This document shows positions 54,545 through 62,447 of a stretch of 64,000 nucleotides of DNA, piece by piece. The DNA lies in assembly GCF_000314005.1 (NCBI RefSeq), contig NZ_JH980292.1, positions 62,001-126,000 of the forward strand. The letters run 5' to 3'. Position 1 is the first letter of the stretch. Each line of letters starts with the position of its first letter. The translations under genes were made by a program, and so were the position numbers. The stretch is from Spirulina subsalsa PCC 9445 (lineage in GTDB: Bacteria; Cyanobacteriota; Cyanobacteriia; Cyanobacteriales; Spirulinaceae). The notes beneath the pieces were generated by a model, which made no database searches, was not told the origin of the DNA, and saw only the letters and a program-made list of their open reading frames with translations.

Positions 54545-55745
54545 ATGAGAAGTGTTGTTAAGGTCAGAATCTATCCAACCACTGAGCAGCAAGTAGCCTT
54601 GTCAAAGGCGTTTGGCTGTGCTAGGTGGTGGTGGAACTACGCTCTAAACCTGAACAATGAAACCTACAAAGCAACCGGGAAGGGACTGTCAAGACAGGGG
54701 TATAACGACCGCTTACCAGCACTCAAAAAGGAGTTTCCTTGGTTGGCCCAATGTTATTCCCAAGTTCTCCAGTCTGTATCCCTGAATCTTTCTCAGGGCG
54801 TTTATCAGCTTCTTTGAGGGAAGAGCTCAATATCCCAACTTCAAGAGCAAGCATGGTAAGCAATCAATCCAGTATCCGCAGCACGTCAAGTTGTTGGATA
54901 AAGCGATTAAATTGCCTAAAATCGGTGATGTCAAAGCAAAATTTCATCGTGTTTTCGATGGTAAGCTGAAGACCGTTACCGTCAGCATGAGTAGGACGGG
55001 CAAATACTCCGCCTCTTTGCTTTTTGACGATGGACTACCTAAACCTGAAATAAGCAGCCAAGGTAAAGCGGTTGGGATTGACCTAGGGTTAGCCCATTTT
55101 GCCATTACGTCTGATGGTTCTAAATTTGATAATCCCAAACCGCTCAAGAAGAGAGAGAAAAACCTGAAACGCAAGCAGCAAAAGTTATCTCGTAAACAGA
55201 AGGGTTCAAAGCGTCGGGCTAAAGCAAGACGTATTGTAGCGCGAGTGCATGAGCGGATTGCTAACACTCGCAAAGACTTCCAGCACAAACTCTCCCGCAA
55301 ATTGGTGAACGAAAATCAAGTCATCGTTGTGGAAGACCTGTCAGTCAAAAACATGGTGAAAAACCACAATCTAGCCAAAGCGATTTCAGATTGTGGATGG
55401 TCAGAATTCACCAGACAGTTAAAGTACAAGGCTGAAAAAGACGGGAAAACCTATCTAGAAATTGGTCGGTTTTTCCCGTCCAGTAAGACTTGTCATGTAT
55501 GCCTCAATCAGATTGATAGTCTGCCTCTTGATGTTCGTAGTTGGGAATGCCCCAATTGCAAAACCCAACATGACAGAGACGTAAATGCAGCTATCAATAT
55601 TCGAGATGAAGGCTTACGAATATTATCGTTGGGAACCAGCGATACTGCCCAAGGAGGCAATGTAAGACCAAAGCGGGGGCGTAAGTCATCCGTAGAGGCG
55701 GTTGCTGTTGAGTTGGGAAGCCCCGTCCCCTTGTGGGCGGGGTAG
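54545..55745 (+). pseudogene. tnpB: TnpB RNA-guided nuclease, one-base frameshift
   Basis: The N-terminal part (KVRIYPTTEQQVALSKAFG) starts at ATG 54545 and is followed by a frame that stops early at 54815-54817. Removing one G from CAGGGCG (about 54796-54800) restores QAFISFFEGRAQYPNFKSKH and joins it to the rest. The catalytic residues are all present: D in GIDLGLAHF, E in VVEDLSVKNM, D in HDRDVNAAINI. The zinc finger has CHVC and CPNC. As written, the gene cannot make a full protein. It would encode the nuclease of the ISC/TnpB family, guided by an RNA from its own 3' end. Either decay or a sequencing indel explains the break. Confidence 0.88.
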
Positions 55746-55765
55746 TTCACTGTCAATTAAACCTA
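55600..55765 (+). ncRNA. Possible omega-RNA overlapping the tnpB 3' end
   Basis: In TnpB systems the guide RNA covers the 3' end of the gene and the right-end hairpin, and the guide comes from the flanking DNA. Here the hairpin GCCCCGTCCCCTTGTGGGCG and the following bases fit that layout; the first 15-20 bases after about 55750 would be the guide. Inferred from position only. Confidence 0.35.
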
Positions 55766-56024
55766 GGTAATATTTTTCTTTGTTTTGTGATAGGGTGTCC
55801 CCCCCTCGGTAAACTTAACTTCACGGATCTATTCATGTAGAAATACCGTATTTCTGGGTGCTTCTTTACCCTTCCTGCACGTCAAGCTATACATTACTTT
55901 ACAAATAATCCCGTAGCATATTGCGATTTTGTAACAAAACAAGTCAAGGGTTATCCAGACTTTGTAGATTATGAGATCCTAGAAGACGGATTGATAGTAT
56001 TCGTGAGCTATGGAGAGGAAATAG

Positions 56025-57002
<978 letters not shown>

Positions 57003-57023
57003 TTTAATTGAGCCGCCTTTTCT

Positions 57024-57062
57024 AAACCCCAGTTTCAGGGATTAACTGAGACTGGGGTTTTT
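57024..57062 (+). terminator. Terminator of por
   Basis: AACCCCAGTTTC (57025-57036) pairs with GAGACTGGGGTT (57048-57059) with one G-U pair, followed by TTT. It lies 22 bases after the por stop. Confidence 0.8.
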
Positions 57063-57194
57063 AATGGGGATTTATTGATTACCCAATCTTGACAAGTTAA
57101 GCCCTTGGTTTTCTCGTCAAGGTCAGGTAATAGGGAAAATGCGGTTGTGTCCAAATGCGCATAAGCCTAACTTGTTAAGGTTGCCGATTACCCA

Positions 57195-58298
57195 TTAGCC
57201 ACGACGAGCAATCCAGTATTTACTCACTAAATGGTTTTCAATGCGAATATCTGTAAACCCGGCTTGTTCTAAGCGTAGTTGTAAATCATCATGAATATAA
57301 TGCCGATAGTAGGGTTCATGGTAGAGGGTGGGGAAGTTCTCCATCATGGGGGTAAACTCAGGACGATCTACGGCTTGCATGGAATCACAAATAATAAATA
57401 CCCCATTGGGTTTTAACACCCGGAAGGCTTCCTCAATGACTTGTTGACGGATTTTGCCGGGTAATTCATGGAACAAGAAAACGGAAGTGACGGCGTGAAA
57501 ATATTGGTCTAAATAAGGCAATTCTTCCCCTTTTCCTTGGACTAATTGGGGCAATTCTCCGGGGAATTGGGAGAGGAGTTGATTGGCGCGACGGAGATAA
57601 GCGGGGGATAAATCTAACCCAAATAAAGAGGCTTTGGGTAGGGTAGCCCGTAAAGCGCGCAGGGTGTACCCGGTGCCACAGGCAACATCTAAGACTCGAA
57701 TCTGTTGGGGGAGTAGGTGGGCAAAATTAGCGGTTAACTCGCTCTTGAGGGGGGCTAAAATTCTGCGTCGCATGGCGTTGGCGCAACCATTAAAGAGTAG
57801 TTCTACCTGAAGGTCGTATAATTCGGCAGAGCGATCGCTTAAATAGCCATTGGGTTGATGGTGAAAGTTCTGGAGGTAGTATTTCGGATAACCTTGGGTT
57901 TCAATCTCTGCGTCAAAATGTTGATAATTTTTCTTCGGCAACCGTTGCCACACTTTCCCTAATTCCAGCCAAACTTGTGGGTAGTAGCGCAGGAAATCAT
58001 CCCACTGACTCTCAAATAACAGACTTTGGGGATAAACTCCCTCCTGTGCGTCTTCCCAGTCTCGCTCCATGAGGTTGTCATTCATTTGTTTTAACTGGGA
58101 CAATAGTTCCGGGGAGAGTTCCTGTAGGGGTTGATGCCAAGATTCCGGTAAAACCCACTCGGTTAAACGACTGGCGGCCATTTTGTGGGCTAAACTCAGG
58201 GCGTTTTTGGTCTGTTGGAAGGTTTGATAAGCCAGTTTGCCGAAAATGTCGGGAAGGGGGAGTTGGGGGACAAAGTTGGAGGTTGATGCCATAACCAA
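57195..58298 (-). CDS. Class I SAM-dependent methyltransferase
   Basis: The 367-residue product has a long N-terminal helical extension (about 175 residues) before a Rossmann methyltransferase domain: motif I IRVLDVACGTGYTLRAL, then FGLDLSPAYLRRANQLL, motif II-like FHAVTSVFLFHELPGK, and a post-motif PNGVFIICDSMQ. The substrate is unknown; the form resembles UbiE/COQ5-type or natural product methyltransferases. The start may be the ATG at 58298 or at 58292. It is convergent with por and shares no operon. Confidence 0.82.
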   Translation of the reverse strand: MVMASTSNFVPQLPLPDIFGKLAYQTFQQTKNALSLAHKMAASRLTEWVLPESWHQPLQELSPELLSQLKQMNDNLMERDWEDAQEGVYPQSLLFESQWDDFLRYYPQVWLELGKVWQRLPKKNYQHFDAEIETQGYPKYYLQNFHHQPNGYLSDRSAELYDLQVELLFNGCANAMRRRILAPLKSELTANFAHLLPQQIRVLDVACGTGYTLRALRATLPKASLFGLDLSPAYLRRANQLLSQFPGELPQLVQGKGEELPYLDQYFHAVTSVFLFHELPGKIRQQVIEEAFRVLKPNGVFIICDSMQAVDRPEFTPMMENFPTLYHEPYYRHYIHDDLQLRLEQAGFTDIRIENHLVSKYWIARRG

Positions 58299-58355
58299 AA
58301 GCGATTAAATGAGAGATTGTATGAAGTTTTGCGAAGTTATTATAACGGATTTTCC

Positions 58356-59177
58356 CTAGCTCAAATGGGCAGGGTCAAGCTGGACGGTGATCTCCAAGGG
58401 GGAGACGTTTTGGGCATCGGTGAGGTTGTATTGTAAGGGCGTGATGGAAATGTAGCGATCGCGGATGGCCTGAACATCGGTCAGAATATGAGCGGGTACA
58501 TGGGCATGATCGGGCTGTTCAATCTCCTCTACAGCCTCCCCCGCTAACCAATAGTAGCTTTTCCCCCTAGGGTCTAAACGCTGCTCAAACTGCTCAATAT
58601 AGCGCCGTAAACCTTGCCGGGTAATCTTCACCCCGGCCACCCCTTCAGGAGGCAGTGCTGGAACATTGACGTTTAACAACGTCGCCTCCGCTAGGGGATG
58701 ATGGACTAACTTGGCTAACAACTCTTGGATAAACTGGGCCGCTGTAGGGAATTCTTGGGATTGGAAACTGGTTAAACTCACCGCAATGCTGGGAATGCCA
58801 TCAATTAGCCCCTCCATTGCCGCCGAAACGGTGCCAGAGTATAAAATATCGGTGCCAAGATTTGCGCCCTGATTGATGCCCGAAAGGACGAAATCCGGGC
58901 GTTCTGAGAGGATGGCTTGCAGTCCCAATTTCACACAGTCGGCGGGAGTCCCGGAACAAGACCAAGCCTTCACGCTGGGGGTATATAACCCTTCTACCAC
59001 ATTCGCCCGGATAGGCTGATGAATGGTCAGACCGTGACCTGTAGCAGACCGTTCCCGGTCAGGACAAACTACTGTGACTTGATGCCCCACTTGGGCGAGG
59101 GTATTGGCAAGGGTACGGACTCCGGGGGCAAAAATCCCGTCGTCGTTACTAATTAGGAGTTTAAGGGGTTGAGTCAT
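58356..59177 (-). CDS. surE: 5'/3'-nucleotidase SurE
   Basis: The 273-residue product has the SurE hallmark motifs: [13 protein letters not shown] with the metal-binding Asp pair, [13 protein letters not shown], and [26 protein letters not shown]. It removes phosphate from nucleoside monophosphates and related compounds, with a metal ion, in the cytoplasm. It is transcribed divergently from aroE with a 41-base gap. The length and motifs are normal. Confidence 0.95.
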   Translation of the reverse strand: MTQPLKLLISNDDGIFAPGVRTLANTLAQVGHQVTVVCPDRERSATGHGLTIHQPIRANVVEGLYTPSVKAWSCSGTPADCVKLGLQAILSERPDFVLSGINQGANLGTDILYSGTVSAAMEGLIDGIPSIAVSLTSFQSQEFPTAAQFIQELLAKLVHHPLAEATLLNVNVPALPPEGVAGVKITRQGLRRYIEQFEQRLDPRGKSYYWLAGEAVEEIEQPDHAHVPAHILTDVQAIRDRYISITPLQYNLTDAQNVSPLEITVQLDPAHLS

Positions 59178-59218
59178 GGTTTGTTATAAGATAATTTGAC
59201 CACTCATAGTCATAACCG

Positions 59219-60097
59219 ATGCTGACCATTACTGGAACGACTCGCTTGTTGGGGGTGATTGGCCATCCGGTGCAACATTCTCTCTCCCCCACGATGCACA
59301 ACGCCGCGATCGCCCACTTAAACCTGAATTATGTCTATTTACCCCTCCCCGTCCCTCCAGCCGCTTTAGAGACGGCCTTAGCGGGCTTTCAGGCCATCGG
59401 TGTAGTGGGCTTCAGCGTCACTATTCCCCACAAACAGGCGATTATTCCCCTATTAAGTCAAGTATCCCCCGTCGCCCAGGCCATTGGCGCGGTGAACACC
59501 GTCTGGCACAGTCCCACAGGATGGCAGGGCACCAATACCGATGTCACCGGATTTATTGCCCCTTTAAAATCTTTAGAGCGGGATTGGTCGCACTTGTACC
59601 CTGTGGTTTTAGGCAATGGGGGGGCGGCTCGGGCTGTGGTGGCGGGTTGTGTAGAATTAGGGTGTAGACGGGTGGCTGTGGTTGGGCGCGATCGCACTAA
59701 ACTTGAACAATTCCAACAGAGTTGGCAAAATACCCCCTTCGCCCCCGTCCTCACCCTCCACACTTACCACGACTTACCCGCCCTCCTCCCCCGGACCGAA
59801 CTCCTAATCAATAGTACCCCCGTGGGAATGCACCCCCACCCTGCCCACAGTCCCCTCCCCCCAGACCTTTGGCCCCACCTCCCCCCCAGCGCCATCGTCT
59901 ACGACCTCATCTATACCCCCCGTCCTACCCGTTTCCTCCAACAAGCCCAACAGCGCGACCTCCTGACCCTTGACGGCACAGAAATGCTCGTTCAACAAGG
60001 CGCTGCGGCCTTAGAATTGTGGTTACAGCAGCCCGTCCCCATCGAGGTCATGCGCCAAGCCCTCTTAAACGCCCTAAATTCCCCCCACTCTTCCTGA
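59219..60097 (+). CDS. aroE: Shikimate dehydrogenase
   Basis: The 292-residue product has the N-terminal shikimate-binding part (GVIGHPVQHSLSPTMHNAAI, K72 in IPHKQAI, D108 in GTNTDVTGF) and the C-terminal NADP domain (VLGNGGAARAVVAG). It reduces 3-dehydroshikimate to shikimate in aromatic amino-acid synthesis. The last 20 bases of the gene belong to a 50-bp direct repeat that returns at 62368. The base composition is GC-rich, unlike the following restriction-modification genes. Confidence 0.95.
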   Translation: MLTITGTTRLLGVIGHPVQHSLSPTMHNAAIAHLNLNYVYLPLPVPPAALETALAGFQAIGVVGFSVTIPHKQAIIPLLSQVSPVAQAIGAVNTVWHSPTGWQGTNTDVTGFIAPLKSLERDWSHLYPVVLGNGGAARAVVAGCVELGCRRVAVVGRDRTKLEQFQQSWQNTPFAPVLTLHTYHDLPALLPRTELLINSTPVGMHPHPAHSPLPPDLWPHLPPSAIVYDLIYTPRPTRFLQQAQQRDLLTLDGTEMLVQQGAAALELWLQQPVPIEVMRQALLNALNSPHSS

Positions 60098-60127
60098 TTC
60101 TCACTGTCATGGAACAACTCTCTTTAT
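60078..60127 (+). repeat. 50-bp direct repeat, left copy
   Basis: This copy covers the last 20 bases of aroE, the 11-base gap and the first 19 bases of the methyltransferase gene. It is identical over 50 bases to 62368-62417. The two copies bracket the restriction-modification genes. Confidence 0.93.
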
Positions 60128-61287
60128 TTCCCGAAAACACCCCCAAGAAACCTAAAAAAGCTAAGTTAGGGCGTTATGAAAGAATTCAGCGTGAACTTGC
60201 AACCCATAAACGGGATGCCCACCAAATTTTTATAGATATCAATAGCCCGACAACACCCGAAAAAAACTACAATTTCGTGGATTTATTTTGTGGGGCAGGA
60301 GGCATGACCCAAGGTTTTCTGCAAGCAGGATTTAATCCCATTGCCAGTGTAGAAATTAACCCCATTGCTTCAGCAACCCACCAAAAAAACTTTCCACAAT
60401 GCCACCATTTTACAGGAGATATCCATAATTTTTTACCTCAAGAGTGGTTAGGTCAAATAAACTCACCCCCCGTCCATCTTGTTGTCGGTGGCCCCCCTTG
60501 CCAAGGCTTTTCCGTCGCAGGGAAACGAGATCCTAACGACCCCAGAAATCGTTTATTTGAAGAATTTGTGCGCGTTGTTGCAGAAATCAAACCTTGGTAC
60601 TTCGTCATGGAGAATGTACCCGGTATTTTAACGATGAAAAAAGGAAACGTGAAACAAGCTATTTTTGAGGCATTTGCTGCCATTGGCTACACAAATGTTT
60701 CAGTAGCTATCTTAGAATCGGCTGCCTATGGTGTTCCACAAATTAGACCCAGAGCTATTTTTATAGCTAATCGTTTAGGTCTACAAAATCCTTACCCTAA
60801 ACCCCAATTACGTCCCGATCAATATCAATCTATTGAATCCGCTATTGCTGACTTACCTGCTTATGAAACCATCCCCAGTATTAATCATGAATGGACTCGT
60901 CACTCTCCCGAATATATGGAACGAATTGCCCAAGTTCCTCCCGGTGGTTCATTATATAAAACTTACTTAGATGCCTTTAAACGACAATATCCGGGAAAAC
61001 CGAGTATGACTGTGAAAGAAAACCACGGAGGAACTCATATTCATCCCTATTTAAACCGAGTTATTTCCGCAAGAGAGATGGCAAGATTACAAACCTTTCC
61101 CGATTCTTTTATCTTTGAAGGAACAATGAAAAAAGCAATGTGGCAAATTGGCAATGCTGTTCCTCCACGTTTAGCAGAATGTATTGGTTTTGCTTTAATC
61201 CCGTACTTAAATCGAATAGTGAAAGGGGAGGCAAATCCCATCAATCCTGTACAAGTTGATACTAATATTCAGCTAGCCTTTTATTGA
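60109..61287 (+). CDS. DNA (cytosine-5) methyltransferase
   Basis: The product of 392 residues starts at ATG 60109 (MEQLSLFPENT), 11 bases after aroE. It has motif I FVDLFCGAGGMTQGF, motif IV GGPPCQGFSV with the catalytic Cys131, motif VI MENVPGI, motif VIII-like QIRPRAIFI and motif X IGNAVPPRLAE. It methylates cytosine at C5 in an unknown target site, to protect DNA from the partner nuclease. The end overlaps the opposite restriction gene by 26 bases. Its AT-rich bases differ from aroE. Confidence 0.93.
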   Translation: MEQLSLFPENTPKKPKKAKLGRYERIQRELATHKRDAHQIFIDINSPTTPEKNYNFVDLFCGAGGMTQGFLQAGFNPIASVEINPIASATHQKNFPQCHHFTGDIHNFLPQEWLGQINSPPVHLVVGGPPCQGFSVAGKRDPNDPRNRLFEEFVRVVAEIKPWYFVMENVPGILTMKKGNVKQAIFEAFAAIGYTNVSVAILESAAYGVPQIRPRAIFIANRLGLQNPYPKPQLRPDQYQSIESAIADLPAYETIPSINHEWTRHSPEYMERIAQVPPGGSLYKTYLDAFKRQYPGKPSMTVKENHGGTHIHPYLNRVISAREMARLQTFPDSFIFEGTMKKAMWQIGNAVPPRLAECIGFALIPYLNRIVKGEANPINPVQVDTNIQLAFY

Positions 61288-61984
61288 GTTCATTTCGCCA
61301 TTGTTCAAAATTATACCAACCACAGCCTACACAGCCTTGTTCTGCTTCTGCACCCAAGGCAGGAATATCCTCAGACCAATCCTCTCCCCCAGAATACCAG
61401 AATCGAATACCGAGCGGTGTTCCTCGCTTGCCCGTTTTAACGCATTGCTCACAACTTCTTGATTTTAATAAATTGTGATTACCAGAACTATCTTTTTTCA
61501 AAAGTTGAAATTTGGCTATAATCTCGCTGTCACTGATATTTAAATCATGGCTTGGCTCACTTTGACCCCAACGCTGCATCGGAAAACGATGATCAATAAT
61601 CAGTTCATGAGCTTCTCTCATTCTGTTCTCAATTACATCTTTATATTGATAAAATTTCAATATTTTCTCGCTTAATAGTGCTGGAATATTTGCCGCCGCA
61701 TTAGCTGTTCTCGTTGCTCCCGTCCATCGATCCCAAGTCGTAGTTTTACCGCAAATTTCACAATAGTTCCGTTGAGTTTCGATGACTAATCCGGGGCGAC
61801 CACTTCGATTTCCCCTTTCTAATCCTTGAATACCACCACCCCCGGCATATTGACCAGAAGCCACTTTTTTTCCCTCACAACTGCGACAGTGCCATTGCTG
61901 GTCAGATAATAAAGCAAACACTTTATACTGAGAAGAGCCGGATTTAAATTTAGCTTTCAGATGCTCAATTAAATCAGAATTCAT
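61262..61984 (-). CDS. HNH-type restriction endonuclease
   Basis: The 240-residue product carries four CxxC pairs (CRSC, CEIC, CEQC, CVGC), which probably hold structural zinc, and an HNH-like core, ELIIDHRFPMQRWG, followed by GNHNLLKSRSCEQC. It lies in the typical restriction position: convergent with the methyltransferase (26-base overlap) and translationally coupled to a C-protein gene (4-base overlap). The recognition sequence is unknown. No family name is certain, but HNH zinc-ribbon restriction enzymes of this size are well known. Confidence 0.82.
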   Translation of the reverse strand: MNSDLIEHLKAKFKSGSSQYKVFALLSDQQWHCRSCEGKKVASGQYAGGGGIQGLERGNRSGRPGLVIETQRNYCEICGKTTTWDRWTGATRTANAAANIPALLSEKILKFYQYKDVIENRMREAHELIIDHRFPMQRWGQSEPSHDLNISDSEIIAKFQLLKKDSSGNHNLLKSRSCEQCVKTGKRGTPLGIRFWYSGGEDWSEDIPALGAEAEQGCVGCGWYNFEQWRNELNKRLAEY

Positions 61985-62229
61985 GGGATTTTTGTAATTT
62001 CTTCTTCTAAACTTTCCAGAAGACCAGAAACTGTAGTATTTAAGCCCCGAGCTAGACTCACTAAAGCCACTAAAGACGGATTCCTCTTTCCACGTTCTAA
62101 ACCCGATATGTAGGTTCTATTGAGATGACAACATAGCCCAAGTTCTTCCTGTGAAATACCCATCGCTTTTCTCTGGTTCTTAATCAGTAAACCCAAGGCT
62201 TTTAGGGTTTGTTCTTTCGAGGATTCCAT
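61981..62229 (-). CDS. C-protein type HTH regulator of the restriction gene
   Basis: The 82-residue product is a small XRE-family helix-turn-helix protein: KNQRKAMGISQEELGLCCHL then NRTYISGLERGKRNPSLVAL. This is the standard form of C (controller) proteins, which delay restriction until the DNA has been methylated. The gene overlaps the restriction gene by four bases. A double palindrome that fits a C-box lies 20 bases upstream of its start. Confidence 0.87.
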   Translation of the reverse strand: MESSKEQTLKALGLLIKNQRKAMGISQEELGLCCHLNRTYISGLERGKRNPSLVALVSLARGLNTTVSGLLESLEEEITKIP

Positions 62230-62248
62230 CCCCTTATGATCTCCTTGG

Positions 62249-62278
62249 CGTAGACAATTCGTCTACGGACTATCAGTC
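62249..62278 (-). promoter_or_regulatory. Putative C-box operator
   Basis: Two palindromes stand side by side: GTAGAC-AATTC-GTCTAC within 62249-62267 and GACT-ATC-AGTC at 62268-62278. This arrangement matches the paired left and right sites of C-protein operators, placed just upstream of the regulator gene so that the protein can first activate and then repress it. Confidence 0.65.
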
Positions 62279-62367
62279 ACATTCGGAGCAGTATTCTGTA
62301 GATGTAATGGGGGAAGAGTCCATGATGCGCCCTCATCTAGATTCTGGTTCGAACTAACTCGGTCTAG

Positions 62368-62417
62368 ATTCCCCCCACTCTTCCTGATTCTCACTGTCAT
62401 GGAACAACTCTCTTTAT
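62368..62417 (+). repeat. 50-bp direct repeat, right copy
   Basis: This second copy is identical over 50 bases to 60078-60127 and then diverges (CGAAAATTTTGGG here). It contains a start codon followed by the same six codons (MEQLSL), but the frame ends after 26 residues, so it is not a gene. Confidence 0.93.
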
Positions 62418-62447
62418 CGAAAATTTTGGGTTTAAAACCCCGTCGTT

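Larger units (their letters stand above)
54463..55765 (+). mobile_element. IS200/IS605-type tnpB-only element upstream of por
   Basis: The element probably starts with a hairpin at 54463-54494 (TCAATC, CGG / CCG, GATTGA) and ends after the palindrome GCCCCGTCCCCTTGTGGGCG (55721-55740), which continues GGGTAGTTCA. No tnpA is present, so it depended on a transposase in trans. A similar right-end hairpin, CTCCCCATCCCCTCGTGGGT, lies just outside at about 54428-54447. Confidence 0.7.

Noticed and set aside
60019-60108. Methyltransferase starting inside aroE
   Set aside because: The upstream frame overlaps aroE; MEQLSLF at 60109 is a natural start that lies 11 bases after the aroE stop.
62340-62375. 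tRNA-like T-arm motif GGTTCGAAC
   Set aside because: There is no acceptor stem or anticodon arm around it, and no CCA end; it is a chance match near the direct repeat.
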